A stretch of DNA of 64,000 nucleotides from Paracoccus methylovorus (GTDB lineage: Bacteria > Pseudomonadota > Alphaproteobacteria > Rhodobacterales > Rhodobacteraceae). The stretch is taken from contig NZ_CP070371.1 of NCBI RefSeq assembly GCF_016919705.1, positions 587,501 through 651,500 of the forward strand. Reading direction: 5' to 3'. The notes beneath the pieces were generated by a model. The model saw only the letters and a program-made list of their open reading frames with translations, ran no database searches and was not told where the DNA came from. Positions within the stretch are counted from its first letter, which is position 1. The number at the start of each line of letters is the position of its first letter. Both the position numbers and the translations under genes were made by a program. Shown one piece after another: positions 19,302-31,506 of the stretch.

Positions 19302-21205
19302 TTCGCCGTCAGGCCGGCGTAAAGCGTGCGACCCTGACCATAATAGCCCCATGCTTCGGAATAATCCTTGTCGAACAGGTTTACGACCCGGCCGGTCACG
19401 ACGAGATTGTCGGTCAGGTCATATTGCGCGGCAAGGTTCACGGTCGCGAAATCGGGCAGTTCAGTGGTGTCCGGGGTCCAGCTTCTGAACCATTCGGCAT
19501 CGTAATTGCCCGCGACATAGCGAACATCGGCGGTGACCGAACCGCGCCCTTGCGCGAATTCCCCTGTTGCGCGCAGCCCAAGCATGTGACGCGGCTGACG
19601 CGGTATCGGCTGGCCTTCGGTGGTGCGGGCGTCCGTATAGGTATAGTTCGCTCCAAGTCGCAGCCAGCCGGTCACCTGATAGTCCAGATCGACCTCGACA
19701 CCCTTGCGGGTGCTGGTGCCATCGAGGTTCTGCGATGTATCGCCCGCCCCGATGATCATGTCTTCGACCTTGCTGGTGAATAGCGTCGTCCCCAGCGTGC
19801 CCTGTCCCGCGGCAAAGTTCCAGTCTGCCCCGATTTCATAGCCGCGGCTGGTTTCGGGCGTCAGGTCGGGGTTGCCGCTGTAGCTGCCCGGCACATAGCC
19901 ATAAAGCTCGAACATGGTGGGATTGACGATGGCCTTGCCCGCCGCCGCGCGCAGGCGCAGGCCGTGTTCGGGCAATTGCCAGGCTCCCGCGATGTTCCAG
20001 GTGGTGGCGTTGCGGAAATCTTCGTTGAAATCGCGCCGCACCCCGGCCTGAATGCCGATCCCGTCGAACTGGCCCTGATACTCCAGCGCAACGGATTTCG
20101 TATCCCGCTCATACCGGCCGCCGGCTGCGAAGGATGCCTCATAGGTTTCGCGTTTCTTCTGCACCGCGAAATTCAGCTTTTGCGCCGCGTGGCGGGCGTG
20201 GCCACCATCCAGTGCCCATGTGCCGGTATATTTGAAGTCCCGCAACCGCGAGCCATCGTCATAATCCGGCACGCCATCGTTGAAATGGTCCGTGGTCTGA
20301 TTTGCGGCCGCAATAGTGAATCGGTTCAAAAGCCGGCCCCCCAACGCCTCGGCTTCCAGCCACAGCGAGCCGTAAGTCTCGTTCCGGTCAGCAGTTTGGG
20401 GCGCATCGACCACATAGTCCTGGGGCGTGAAGTCTGCTGACGGGGGGTACACCGTGTTATCATAACCATATTCCTGCCAGGTCCGGCGCAGGGTAAAGCC
20501 GGCGGTCACGCCTTCGGTCAATTCGTAGGACCCGTTCAGTCCCAGCGTCTTGTGCTTGTTGAACTCGGTATCCCCACCCGGAGTGCGCGATGCGTCCTCG
20601 CCATCGGTGCGGCGCGCCACGGCCGAAAGGCTGATTGCGCCACGTGCGCCCTTGGCCTGCACAAAGGCGCTTGCCGTGCGGGTGTTCAGCCCGCCGACCT
20701 CGACCGTGCCGCCATAGCTCAGCCCCGGGGCAGAGGCTTGACGGCTGGTGATCGAGATCACGCCGGAGGCGGCGTTGGCGCCGTAGATCGTCGATTGTGG
20801 CCCGCGCAGCACCTCGATGCGCTCGATATCCTCGGCCAGCATGCCGCTGAAGATGTAATCACCGTTGCCGGGCGAATTGGCCTCGACTCCGTCGATCAGC
20901 ACCAGAACATGATTGGACTCGCCGCCGCGGATACGGACCTTGGTCAAGGTTTCGCCTGTCGCAGTCACGGCAAGACCCGGCACGGCGCGCAATGCATCCT
21001 GAACGGTGGTGACGCGGCGGTTTTGCAGGTCCTCGGCGGTCAGGACGCTATAGGCGCGGCCATAGGCGCTTTCCGCCACCGGCGACAGGCCGGCGGACAG
21101 GATCACCGTATCCAGCAGGACCTGATCCTGGCTGTCCTGACCAAGGGCGGCGGCGGGCAAAAGGGCGGCGGTCGCGGCCAGCACGGAAACCGGAGTTCTG
21201 AACAT
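19295..21205 (-). CDS. btuB: TonB-dependent vitamin B12 receptor BtuB
   Basis: This 636-residue outer-membrane receptor has a signal peptide (MFRTPVSVLAATAALLPAAA), a TonB box near DTVILSA, a plug domain (VTTVQDALRAVPGLAV, KVRIRGGESNHVLVLIDG, IERIEVLRGPQSTIYGANA) and a 22-strand barrel ending in an aromatic residue (...LTAKW). Size and plug resemble BtuB more than the larger siderophore receptors. A cobalamin riboswitch lies in its leader. First gene of btuBFCD on the minus strand. Confidence 0.9.
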   Translation of the reverse strand: MFRTPVSVLAATAALLPAAALGQDSQDQVLLDTVILSAGLSPVAESAYGRAYSVLTAEDLQNRRVTTVQDALRAVPGLAVTATGETLTKVRIRGGESNHVLVLIDGVEANSPGNGDYIFSGMLAEDIERIEVLRGPQSTIYGANAASGVISITSRQASAPGLSYGGTVEVGGLNTRTASAFVQAKGARGAISLSAVARRTDGEDASRTPGGDTEFNKHKTLGLNGSYELTEGVTAGFTLRRTWQEYGYDNTVYPPSADFTPQDYVVDAPQTADRNETYGSLWLEAEALGGRLLNRFTIAAANQTTDHFNDGVPDYDDGSRLRDFKYTGTWALDGGHARHAAQKLNFAVQKKRETYEASFAAGGRYERDTKSVALEYQGQFDGIGIQAGVRRDFNEDFRNATTWNIAGAWQLPEHGLRLRAAAGKAIVNPTMFELYGYVPGSYSGNPDLTPETSRGYEIGADWNFAAGQGTLGTTLFTSKVEDMIIGAGDTSQNLDGTSTRKGVEVDLDYQVTGWLRLGANYTYTDARTTEGQPIPRQPRHMLGLRATGEFAQGRGSVTADVRYVAGNYDAEWFRSWTPDTTELPDFATVNLAAQYDLTDNLVVTGRVVNLFDKDYSEAWGYYGQGRTLYAGLTAKW

Positions 21206-21251
21206 TCCAAAGCCTTTCCAACGCGGGTTGCGGCCCGCGATTTGCAGAACT

Positions 21252-21293
21252 GTCCTGCGGTAAGGCCGAGAAAGCGCAGCCCGGCCGCAGGAC
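21252..21293 (-). promoter_or_regulatory. Hairpin in btuB leader, candidate expression platform
   Basis: GTCCTGCGG and CCGCAGGAC can form a 9-bp stem with a 24-base loop between the riboswitch aptamer and the btuB start. It may be the terminator or the translation-blocking element of the switch. There is no clear T run. Confidence 0.4.
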
Positions 21294-21356
21294 GGCGACT
21301 GTCACCTCTGCGGAAGGCCGCTTTCCTGACGCGCCCCGCGCCGGAAATGGGTGATC

Positions 21357-21540
21357 GCCACGGCAGGTCTCCTGGCTCGCGGATCATCGCTCGGGCCGGC
21401 CTTCCCGGGTGGGTCCCAGTGGCGTAGTCGGCCTTTGCTCACCGCGTACAGTTGCGGGGGCAGCCCCGGTCGCGCCCTGACCGCATTGCGGCCGGTGGGC
21501 GCACCGATGTTCCCTTTTCATCCGACGCTATCACGCCGGA
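21357..21540 (-). promoter_or_regulatory. Cobalamin riboswitch upstream of btuB
   Basis: Read on the minus strand, all conserved elements of the cobalamin aptamer appear in order: GATGAAAAGGGAA, GGTG, CTGCCCCCGCAACTG, the B12 box GCCACTGG (21416-21423), CGGGAAGGC and GAGCCAGGAGACCTGCCG. Adenosylcobalamin or a related cobamide binding would lower expression of btuBFCD. A TTGACA -35 candidate lies just upstream (21579-21584 on this strand), with no good -10. About 100 bp beyond the aptamer towards 21645 holds only this promoter region. Confidence 0.95.
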
Positions 21541-21645
21541 ACCGTAGCGGCCCCGCATTGCCGTAGCGTGGCGCCGGCTGTCAAGCGCCAATCGGCCCGC
21601 GTCGCCTCGTCGCGACATCCTGTCCAGTGCAAGCAACCGCCCGCT

Positions 21646-22866
21646 TTAGCCGGCCTCGGCCAGCGCGGCACGGATGGCGCGGGACAGACGGCGGCAACCT
21701 TCCTCAAGCTGCTCGGGCGCATTCAGGGTAAAGTTGATCCGCAAGGAACGCCGATCCAGCCCTTCGGGGTCGAACACGCTGGAGGGCGAGATGCAGACCC
21801 CCTGCGCCATTGCATGCTCCAGCAGCCGGTCGGTATCCAGTCGCGGATCCCGGGCTGTCGCCCAGACGAACATGCCGCCGACCGGCACCTGCCAGTCCAG
21901 ATCCTCGGCCAGATGCGCCTGCATCGCCGCGCAAAGCGCATCACGACGGGCGCGATAGATCGACAGAACCTCAGGGCGGATGCGGTCGATCATCCCTGCT
22001 TCCAGCGCGCGTAGCGCCAGCATCTGCGACAGGCCGCTGCTGCACATGTCCGAGCCCTGCTTGGCAGTTGCCAGTGCCGCGATCATATCCGGCGCGGCGA
22101 TGACCCAGCCGATCCGCAGCCCCGGCGCCAGCTCCTTGGAAAGCGATCCCATATAGACCACCGGCCCGTCATAGGGGCCGGGCCGCTCGGCCGCCGAAAG
22201 GTCCAGCAGGCGGGGCAGGGGCTCGCCTTCATAATAAAGCGCGCCATAGGGATCGTCCTCGATCAGCCAGGTGCCGGTCGCATGGGCGGCGGCGATCAGC
22301 GCCTGCCGCTCGGGCAACGCCACCAGCCTGCCGCTGGGGTTCGAGAAATTCGGCACGGTATAAGCGAATTGCGCACCCTCCAGCGCGGCATGAGGGTCAA
22401 AGTCGTTCGCTTCGATCCGCATGGGGCGGTACTGCGGCGAATGCGGCATCCAGGCATCAAGGGCCCCCAGATAGGCCGGGCTTTGCGCCGCAATCAGCCC
22501 GCCCGGTTGCAGCAGCACCTTGCCCATCAGCTCCAGCGCCTGCATGCCGCCGGTGGTGATCAGCACGTTCTCGCGCGACAGCCGCAGCGTATCGGTCGAA
22601 AAGCGCGCGGCGATCAGGTCGCGCAACGCCGGCAGGCCCGGGATCGGGCCATAGCCCAGCGTTTCGTCGGGGTGGCTGCGTATCGCTTGGGCGGCCAGAT
22701 CGGCAAGCTCATCGACAGGCCAGACCGACGGCTCGGGCAGGCCGCCGGCAAGGTTGATCAGGCCAGGCACCCGCCCCGCCGCCAGAAAGACCGAGGTCAC
22801 GTCATTGGTGCGGGACAGCCATGGGGCAAAAGCGGGGCGCATCATCGGAACTCTCGCATCGGACAT
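21646..22866 (-). CDS. PLP-dependent aminotransferase, class I/II (MocR/LysN-like catalytic domain)
   Basis: This 406-residue fold-type I aminotransferase has the PLP lysine in GSLSKELAPGLRIGWV, the Asp of LIEDDPYGALYYEG, the Asn/Pro of VPNFSNPSGR and a C-terminal LRINFTLN arginine. The closest families are the 2-aminoadipate aminotransferase (LysN) group and the catalytic half of MocR regulators; no winged helix precedes it, so it is an enzyme, not a MocR regulator. The amino acid substrate cannot be deduced. The start is uncertain: MSDARVP or MMRPAF seven codons later. Divergent from the SBF-type transporter. Confidence 0.82.
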   Translation of the reverse strand: MSDARVPMMRPAFAPWLSRTNDVTSVFLAAGRVPGLINLAGGLPEPSVWPVDELADLAAQAIRSHPDETLGYGPIPGLPALRDLIAARFSTDTLRLSRENVLITTGGMQALELMGKVLLQPGGLIAAQSPAYLGALDAWMPHSPQYRPMRIEANDFDPHAALEGAQFAYTVPNFSNPSGRLVALPERQALIAAAHATGTWLIEDDPYGALYYEGEPLPRLLDLSAAERPGPYDGPVVYMGSLSKELAPGLRIGWVIAAPDMIAALATAKQGSDMCSSGLSQMLALRALEAGMIDRIRPEVLSIYRARRDALCAAMQAHLAEDLDWQVPVGGMFVWATARDPRLDTDRLLEHAMAQGVCISPSSVFDPEGLDRRSLRINFTLNAPEQLEEGCRRLSRAIRAALAEAG

Positions 22867-22988
22867 ATCCTGCTGTGACGGTTTTTCGCCAAAGGGGCAA
22901 GAGTTGCGGCCATTTCCCCGGCGCAAGGTGGCGGTGCCCGTCGTCCATCTATATGAGACAGAGGGGCATTCGCGGGACGAGGAAAACC

Positions 22989-27118
<4,130 letters not shown>

Positions 27119-27137
<19 letters not shown>

Positions 27138-27538
27138 TCCGTCCCCCAGAATTTTTCAAGTCCCGCCCGGACGCGGGAAAGGTCGTTGTCGTCGCCCGCC
27201 AGCTCGAATCGATAAAGCGCGGGGACGTTGCATTTGGCAGAGATCACCCCGGCAGACAGGGCGAAGGTGGCACCGAAATTGCGGTTGCCTGTGCCGATCA
27301 CGCCGCGCAGCAGGGCGCGGCGGGCAGGATCGTTCAGAAAGCGGATGACCTGTTTGGGCACCGCGCCGCGCCCCTGTCCGTCGGCATAGGTCGGGCAGAT
27401 CAGCACATAGGGTGCTTCGGGCTGCGGCATCCGTTCGCAAGGCGCGACCGGGATTCGCCCGGCGGGCAGGCCCAGGCGCGTGACGAAACGCGCCGTGTTC
27501 CCCGAGGCCGAGGAATAATAGATCAGCCCGCCCATCAC
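27119..27538 (-). CDS. nrdI: Flavodoxin-like NrdI
   Basis: This 139-residue flavoprotein generates the oxidant needed to build the manganese tyrosyl radical in NrdF. The FMN phosphate loop [13 protein letters not shown] and the [15 protein letters not shown] flavin-binding segment are characteristic. It lies between nrdH and nrdE, the standard order. Confidence 0.95.
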
Positions 27539-27542
27539 GCGC

Positions 27543-27764
27543 TCAGGACAGGCGGCCGATCATATCGGGGCGGAAGCCTGCCCAATGCGCCTCGCCGGCG
27601 ACGACCACGGGGGCCTGCCGATAGCCAAGCGAGCTGACCATTTCCATGGCCGCGTCATCCTCGGTCAGGTCGACCAGATGATAGGCCAGTCCGCGCGCGT
27701 CGAGCGCCCGGGTGGTGGCGGTGCATTGCACGCAGGCGGGCTTGGAATAAACGGTGATGGTCAT
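27543..27764 (-). CDS. nrdH: Glutaredoxin-like electron donor NrdH
   Basis: NrdH is a small thioredoxin-reductase-dependent redoxin that reduces the C-terminal cysteines of NrdE. The 73 residues have the active site CVQC near the start (MTITVYSKPACVQC) and the typical WAGFRPDMI end. A GGAGCCGAGG region precedes the ATG; the frame is open further up without support. First gene of nrdHIEF; about 105 bp lie between it and the riboswitch and show nothing else. Confidence 0.95.
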   Translation of the reverse strand: MTITVYSKPACVQCTATTRALDARGLAYHLVDLTEDDAAMEMVSSLGYRQAPVVVAGEAHWAGFRPDMIGRLS

Positions 27765-27870
27765 GCCTCGGCTCCTTTTGTGTTTTTGCAGGCAAGAGGG
27801 GGCCGGGCCGATGGGTCGCCCCATCCAGACCACGTTCAGCCCCGCGCCCGCCGCACGGTTTCGTTCCTTC

Positions 27871-28030
27871 GCGTCCTGGCAGGTCTTCTGACTTGCGGGT
27901 CTCGGCTTGACTGGCCTTCCCGGGGTTGACCCAGTGGTTTTCCAGCGTCGCTCGCCGCTTACAGCTGCGGGGGCAGTGCCGGCTTTTCACCGGCTTCCCT
28001 TTTCATCCCCGAGTCGACCCCGAGGCAACC
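27871..28030 (-). promoter_or_regulatory. Cobalamin riboswitch upstream of nrdHIEF
   Basis: On the minus strand the aptamer reads GGATGAAAAGGGAAGCCGG, CTGCCCCCGCAGCTGTAAGC, the B12 box ACCACTGG (27931-27938), CCGGGAAGGCC and CAAGTCAGAAGACCTGCC, all in consensus order. It precedes nrdH by about 110 bp. A candidate -35 TTGACC (28065-28070) and a weak -10 GCTAAC (28043-28048) lie upstream. The expected effect is to switch off the B12-independent reductase when cobalamin is plentiful. Confidence 0.95.
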
Positions 28031-28070
28031 ATGACCACTGCAGTTAGCCATGGGCCGACGCGCGGGTCAA

Positions 28071-28430
28071 TCCATATTTAGTGGGTGACCTGCCTGCCTT
28101 TGGGAACATCTGGTAGGTGGGGCGATCCTGCCGGGCGCATAAATCCCCGCTTTCCTTTGGTAAGCCAAAGCAATGGGCCCAAGTCCCAGACCGCGGCTCA
28201 ATCCGTTTGGCCTGTTGAATTATGGCAACACCGGGAGGTTTCGCTGCCATATATAACGTCACGTCGTTTGACAAATTGCGACAATTAGTCCTCTTGCGTG
28301 AATTACGCGCGATCAGGAAGGGCATTGTCCCTGTCCCGGTTCGCAACATGCAAGCCATTGATGAGCCAGCACTTTCATTGCGCTTCCGCCTATGGCGGCG
28401 GCGATCAACCCTTTGTGCCGGGATCAACCC
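28071..28430. other. Intergenic region upstream of the TonB receptor gene
   Basis: This region between the nrd promoter and the receptor gene is AT-richer in its right half. It contains a TTGACA (28268-28273) followed directly by the palindrome AATTG-CGA-CAATT (28274-28286), a possible promoter and operator, and a TATATAA at about 28252. A short frame (28222-28434) overlaps the receptor start and is not supported. Iron control is plausible from the gene downstream but no known box could be assigned. Confidence 0.4.
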
Positions 28431-30686
28431 ATGAACAAAACCCACTCTACGACTCCGGCCCCAGCGTCCGCAGCGCAGTTGCTGCCGACGCTGGGCCTGC
28501 TTCCCATCCTTGCCATTTCGGCCGGCGTGGCCGGTCCTGCTCAGGCGCAGGACACCGTCACTCTGGACACGGTCGTCATTCGCCGCGAACAGGGCAACGA
28601 GGCCCAGACCGGCTATGCCATCACCGACAGCACCTCGGACAAGGCCACCGCGCCGCTGCTCGACACGCCCAGAACGGTCACCGTCGTGACCCAGCGCCAG
28701 ATGCAGGAACGCGGCCAGACATCGGTGACCGATGTGCTGCGCACCACGCCGGGGGTCACCCTTGGCGCGGGCGAAGGCGGCACCCCGCAGGGCGTTCGTC
28801 CTTTCATCCGCGGTTTCGAGGCCAGCCAGGATGTGCTGGTCGACGGCATGCGCAACGCTTCGCGCACGCAATACGAGGCGTTCAACCTGGAATCGATCGA
28901 GATCAACAAGGGTCCGGGCGGTGTCTATTCCGGTGCGGGTTCGACTGGCGGCACCATCAGCCTGAACAGCAAAACTCCGCAGCCGGGCGCCTTTGACGAT
29001 GTGGCGCTGTCCTTTGGCACCGGAAGCTTTGTCCGCGGCACGCTGGATTCGAACCGGGAATTCGGCGCTGTCGGGGTTCGCCTGAACCTTATGACGCAGC
29101 ATGCCGACGATCTGGGTGGGCGCGACGGCGTCAAGTCCAAGCGGTTCGGCGTGGCGCCCACTCTCAGCTATCGCCTGACCGAAAGCAGCAAGGTCACTGC
29201 CGGGCTTTACTATTACAAGGACGAGGATATGCCCGATTACGGCGTGCCGATGTCCAATATCACGACACCGGGCGAATGGCGTCGCGGTTCCGGCACACGC
29301 ACCGACCCCTTCCTGCCGGTCGATGTCTCGCCCGATACCTTCTATGGGCTGCACGAGCGGGATTTCCGCGAGGTCGAAACCGCCTCGGGCTATATCAAGT
29401 TCGAGCACGCCTTTTCGGATAGCCTGCGGCTGACGGCTGCGTTACGCAAGGCGCGCGATACCAACACCTATGTGGTGACCTCGCCGACATCGGGCAGCGA
29501 TGGGCTGGTGTCGCGCGGCTCCAAGGCCTCGGACCGGGTGAACGAAACCGTCTCATTCAACGCCCAGCTTTCGGGCGAGGCGCGGGCCTGGGGCGTCGAG
29601 CACAGCTTTGCGGTCGGCGTGGATATCGCCAATTCGCGGGCCACACGTCGGACCCTGACGGTGATCAATCCCGACCCGATGCCGGGCGCGCCCTATGAAA
29701 ACCCCGATCCCGGCGCGCCTTGGGGCGGCAGCATCGAGCGCGGCGGCGATGCCGGCTACAGCACGACGAAAACGCGCGGCGTCTATGCGCTGGACACCAT
29801 CACCTTCAATCCGCAATGGGAGGCGACGGTCGGCCTGCGCTGGGACGATTACAGCGTGAACAGCGTCACCTTTGCAACCGATGACGCCCCCCGCGCAAGC
29901 GAGACCAACGATTCTGACTTCCTGAACGGAATGCTCGGCGTGGTCTACAAGCCGGCGGCGAACGGCTCGGTCTATGCCTCGGTCAGCACCTCATCGAACC
30001 CGGCTGGCGAAGGCGCGGGGACGGGGGGCAGCGACGCCTCGGACGATCTGGACAGTCTCGACCCGGAACGCAGTGTCAACTTTGAGATCGGGACGAAATG
30101 GCTGGTGCTGGACAACCAGCTTCAGCTTAGCGCAGCGCTGTTCAAGACCGAAAAGGACAATGCGCGCGTCACCAACGCACTGGGCGAGACCGAGAATATC
30201 GGCAATACCACCGCCAAGGGAATCGAACTGGGCTTTGCCGGTCAGATCAATGATCGCTGGGGCATCTGGGGCGGCTATGTCTATCAGGACGTCAAGCTGA
30301 AGGACGGCGGCTGGAGCACTCCGCGCGGCGGCGGCGAACCCTATCCCAACCCCGCAACCGGAAATCAGGTCGTAAAGATCCCGCGCAACAGCTTTTCGCT
30401 GTGGACGACCTATGATTACAGCCCGCAACTGACGCTGGGCGGTGGCGTGACCTATGTTGACAGGCGTATGGCCAGCTATTCGCAGAATGGCGACGGCGAT
30501 GCCGCCCTGCCGTCAAGCTGGCGCACCGATCTGATGGCCGCCTACAGGATCACCGATGACACGGCGGTGCAGTTCAACGTCAACAACGTCTTCGACCGCC
30601 AGATCTATACCGACTCGCACGTTTCGCAATTCGCCAATATCGAGCCGGGCCGGAACTTTGTGCTGACGCTGAAGCACTCGTTCTGA
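28431..30686 (+). CDS. TonB-dependent catecholate siderophore receptor (Fiu-like)
   Basis: This 751-residue outer-membrane receptor has a long signal peptide (ending near GPAQA), a TonB box around TVTLDTVVIRRE and a plug with DTPRTVTVVTQRQMQERG, RPFIRGFEASQDVLVDGMRN and INKGPGGVYSGAGSTGG. It ends in the barrel signature ...LTLKHSF with terminal Phe. It is most like Fiu/CirA-type receptors for monomeric catecholates, and the adjacent piuC supports this because fiu-piuC (PiuA-PiuC) pairs are common. The ATG start has only a weak ribosome binding site; the frame is open 13 codons earlier. Confidence 0.88.
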   Translation: MNKTHSTTPAPASAAQLLPTLGLLPILAISAGVAGPAQAQDTVTLDTVVIRREQGNEAQTGYAITDSTSDKATAPLLDTPRTVTVVTQRQMQERGQTSVTDVLRTTPGVTLGAGEGGTPQGVRPFIRGFEASQDVLVDGMRNASRTQYEAFNLESIEINKGPGGVYSGAGSTGGTISLNSKTPQPGAFDDVALSFGTGSFVRGTLDSNREFGAVGVRLNLMTQHADDLGGRDGVKSKRFGVAPTLSYRLTESSKVTAGLYYYKDEDMPDYGVPMSNITTPGEWRRGSGTRTDPFLPVDVSPDTFYGLHERDFREVETASGYIKFEHAFSDSLRLTAALRKARDTNTYVVTSPTSGSDGLVSRGSKASDRVNETVSFNAQLSGEARAWGVEHSFAVGVDIANSRATRRTLTVINPDPMPGAPYENPDPGAPWGGSIERGGDAGYSTTKTRGVYALDTITFNPQWEATVGLRWDDYSVNSVTFATDDAPRASETNDSDFLNGMLGVVYKPAANGSVYASVSTSSNPAGEGAGTGGSDASDDLDSLDPERSVNFEIGTKWLVLDNQLQLSAALFKTEKDNARVTNALGETENIGNTTAKGIELGFAGQINDRWGIWGGYVYQDVKLKDGGWSTPRGGGEPYPNPATGNQVVKIPRNSFSLWTTYDYSPQLTLGGGVTYVDRRMASYSQNGDGDAALPSSWRTDLMAAYRITDDTAVQFNVNNVFDRQIYTDSHVSQFANIEPGRNFVLTLKHSF

Positions 30687-30703
30687 AAATCGCATCTGCC
30701 ACG

Positions 30704-30734
30704 GTTACAGGGCGGCCTTGGGTCGCCCTGTAAC
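30704..30734 (+). terminator. Hairpin between receptor gene and piuC
   Basis: GTTACAGGGCG and CGCCCTGTAAC form an 11-bp perfect stem with a 9-base loop. No T run follows, so it may be a terminator, attenuator or mRNA-stabilising element after the receptor gene. Confidence 0.5.
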
Positions 30735-30822
30735 GACATCAGCAACCATAATGGTCGACAAAAACACTTAACTTTCTTGGGCAGGGATCCTAATCTGCCC
30801 GCACGCACCGCAGGAGAATCCC

Positions 30823-31506
30823 ATGCTCGTCACAATCCCGGACCTGCTGACGCCCGAGGAGGTCGCCTATATCCGGCAGGTTCTTGAGGGCACCGATTGG
30901 GTCGATGGCCGCAGCACTGCGGGCGATCAGGCCGCGAAGGTCAAGAACAACCTGCAAGTGCCCCAAGATAGTCCCGTGGCGCGCGAACTCAGCGGCATCG
31001 TCATGCGGGCCCTGGGACGCAGCCCGACCTATTCCTCGGCCGCGTTGCCGCTGCATGTGCTGCCGCCGATGTTCAACCGCTATGACGAAGGCATGACCTT
31101 CGGCGCGCATGTCGATGGCTCGATCCGTGTGATCCCCGGCACCGGCCAGCGCATCCGCACCGATATCTCGACCACCGTTTTTCTGACCCCGCCCGAGGAT
31201 TACGACGGTGGCGAACTGGTCGTGCATGACACCTATGGCGAGCATCGCGTCAAGCTGCCGGCGGGCCATGCCGTTGTCTATCCCGCGACCTCGCTGCATT
31301 CGGTGTCGCCGGTGACGCGGGGTTCGCGTTGGGCGTCGTTTTTCTGGGCGCAGTCGATGGTTCGGGATGATTGGCGGCGACATATGCTTTACGATCTTGA
31401 CCAGTCGATCATGCGCATCCGCTCGATGTTGCCGGACGACGATCCGGCCGTGACGGGTATCACCGCGCATTATCACAACATGATCCGCCACTGGTCCGAG
31501 ATTTGA
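30823..31506 (+). CDS. piuC: Fe(II)/2-oxoglutarate-dependent hydroxylase PiuC
   Basis: This 227-residue PKHD-type hydroxylase has the iron ligands His-x-Asp in FGAHVDGSIR and the distal His in TSLHSVSPV; the 2-oxoglutarate Arg is in RGSRWASFFWAQ. PiuC (YbiX) proteins are linked to iron-siderophore uptake genes; the substrate is unknown. AGGAGA lies just before the ATG. It follows the TonB receptor and overlaps the next gene (TTGA). Confidence 0.92.
   Translation: MLVTIPDLLTPEEVAYIRQVLEGTDWVDGRSTAGDQAAKVKNNLQVPQDSPVARELSGIVMRALGRSPTYSSAALPLHVLPPMFNRYDEGMTFGAHVDGSIRVIPGTGQRIRTDISTTVFLTPPEDYDGGELVVHDTYGEHRVKLPAGHAVVYPATSLHSVSPVTRGSRWASFFWAQSMVRDDWRRHMLYDLDQSIMRIRSMLPDDDPAVTGITAHYHNMIRHWSEI

Noticed and set aside
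16709..21205. Reading the ABC/TonB operon as a haem or siderophore uptake system
   Set aside because: The ATPase and permease families are ambiguous, but the cobalamin riboswitch and BtuB-like receptor favour vitamin B12.
21646..22866. Calling the aminotransferase a MocR-type regulator
   Set aside because: No winged-helix domain precedes the catalytic domain and no room for one exists in frame.
28222..28434. 70-codon frame just before the TonB receptor gene
   Set aside because: No ribosome binding site, overlaps the receptor start and has no recognisable features; more likely leader sequence.
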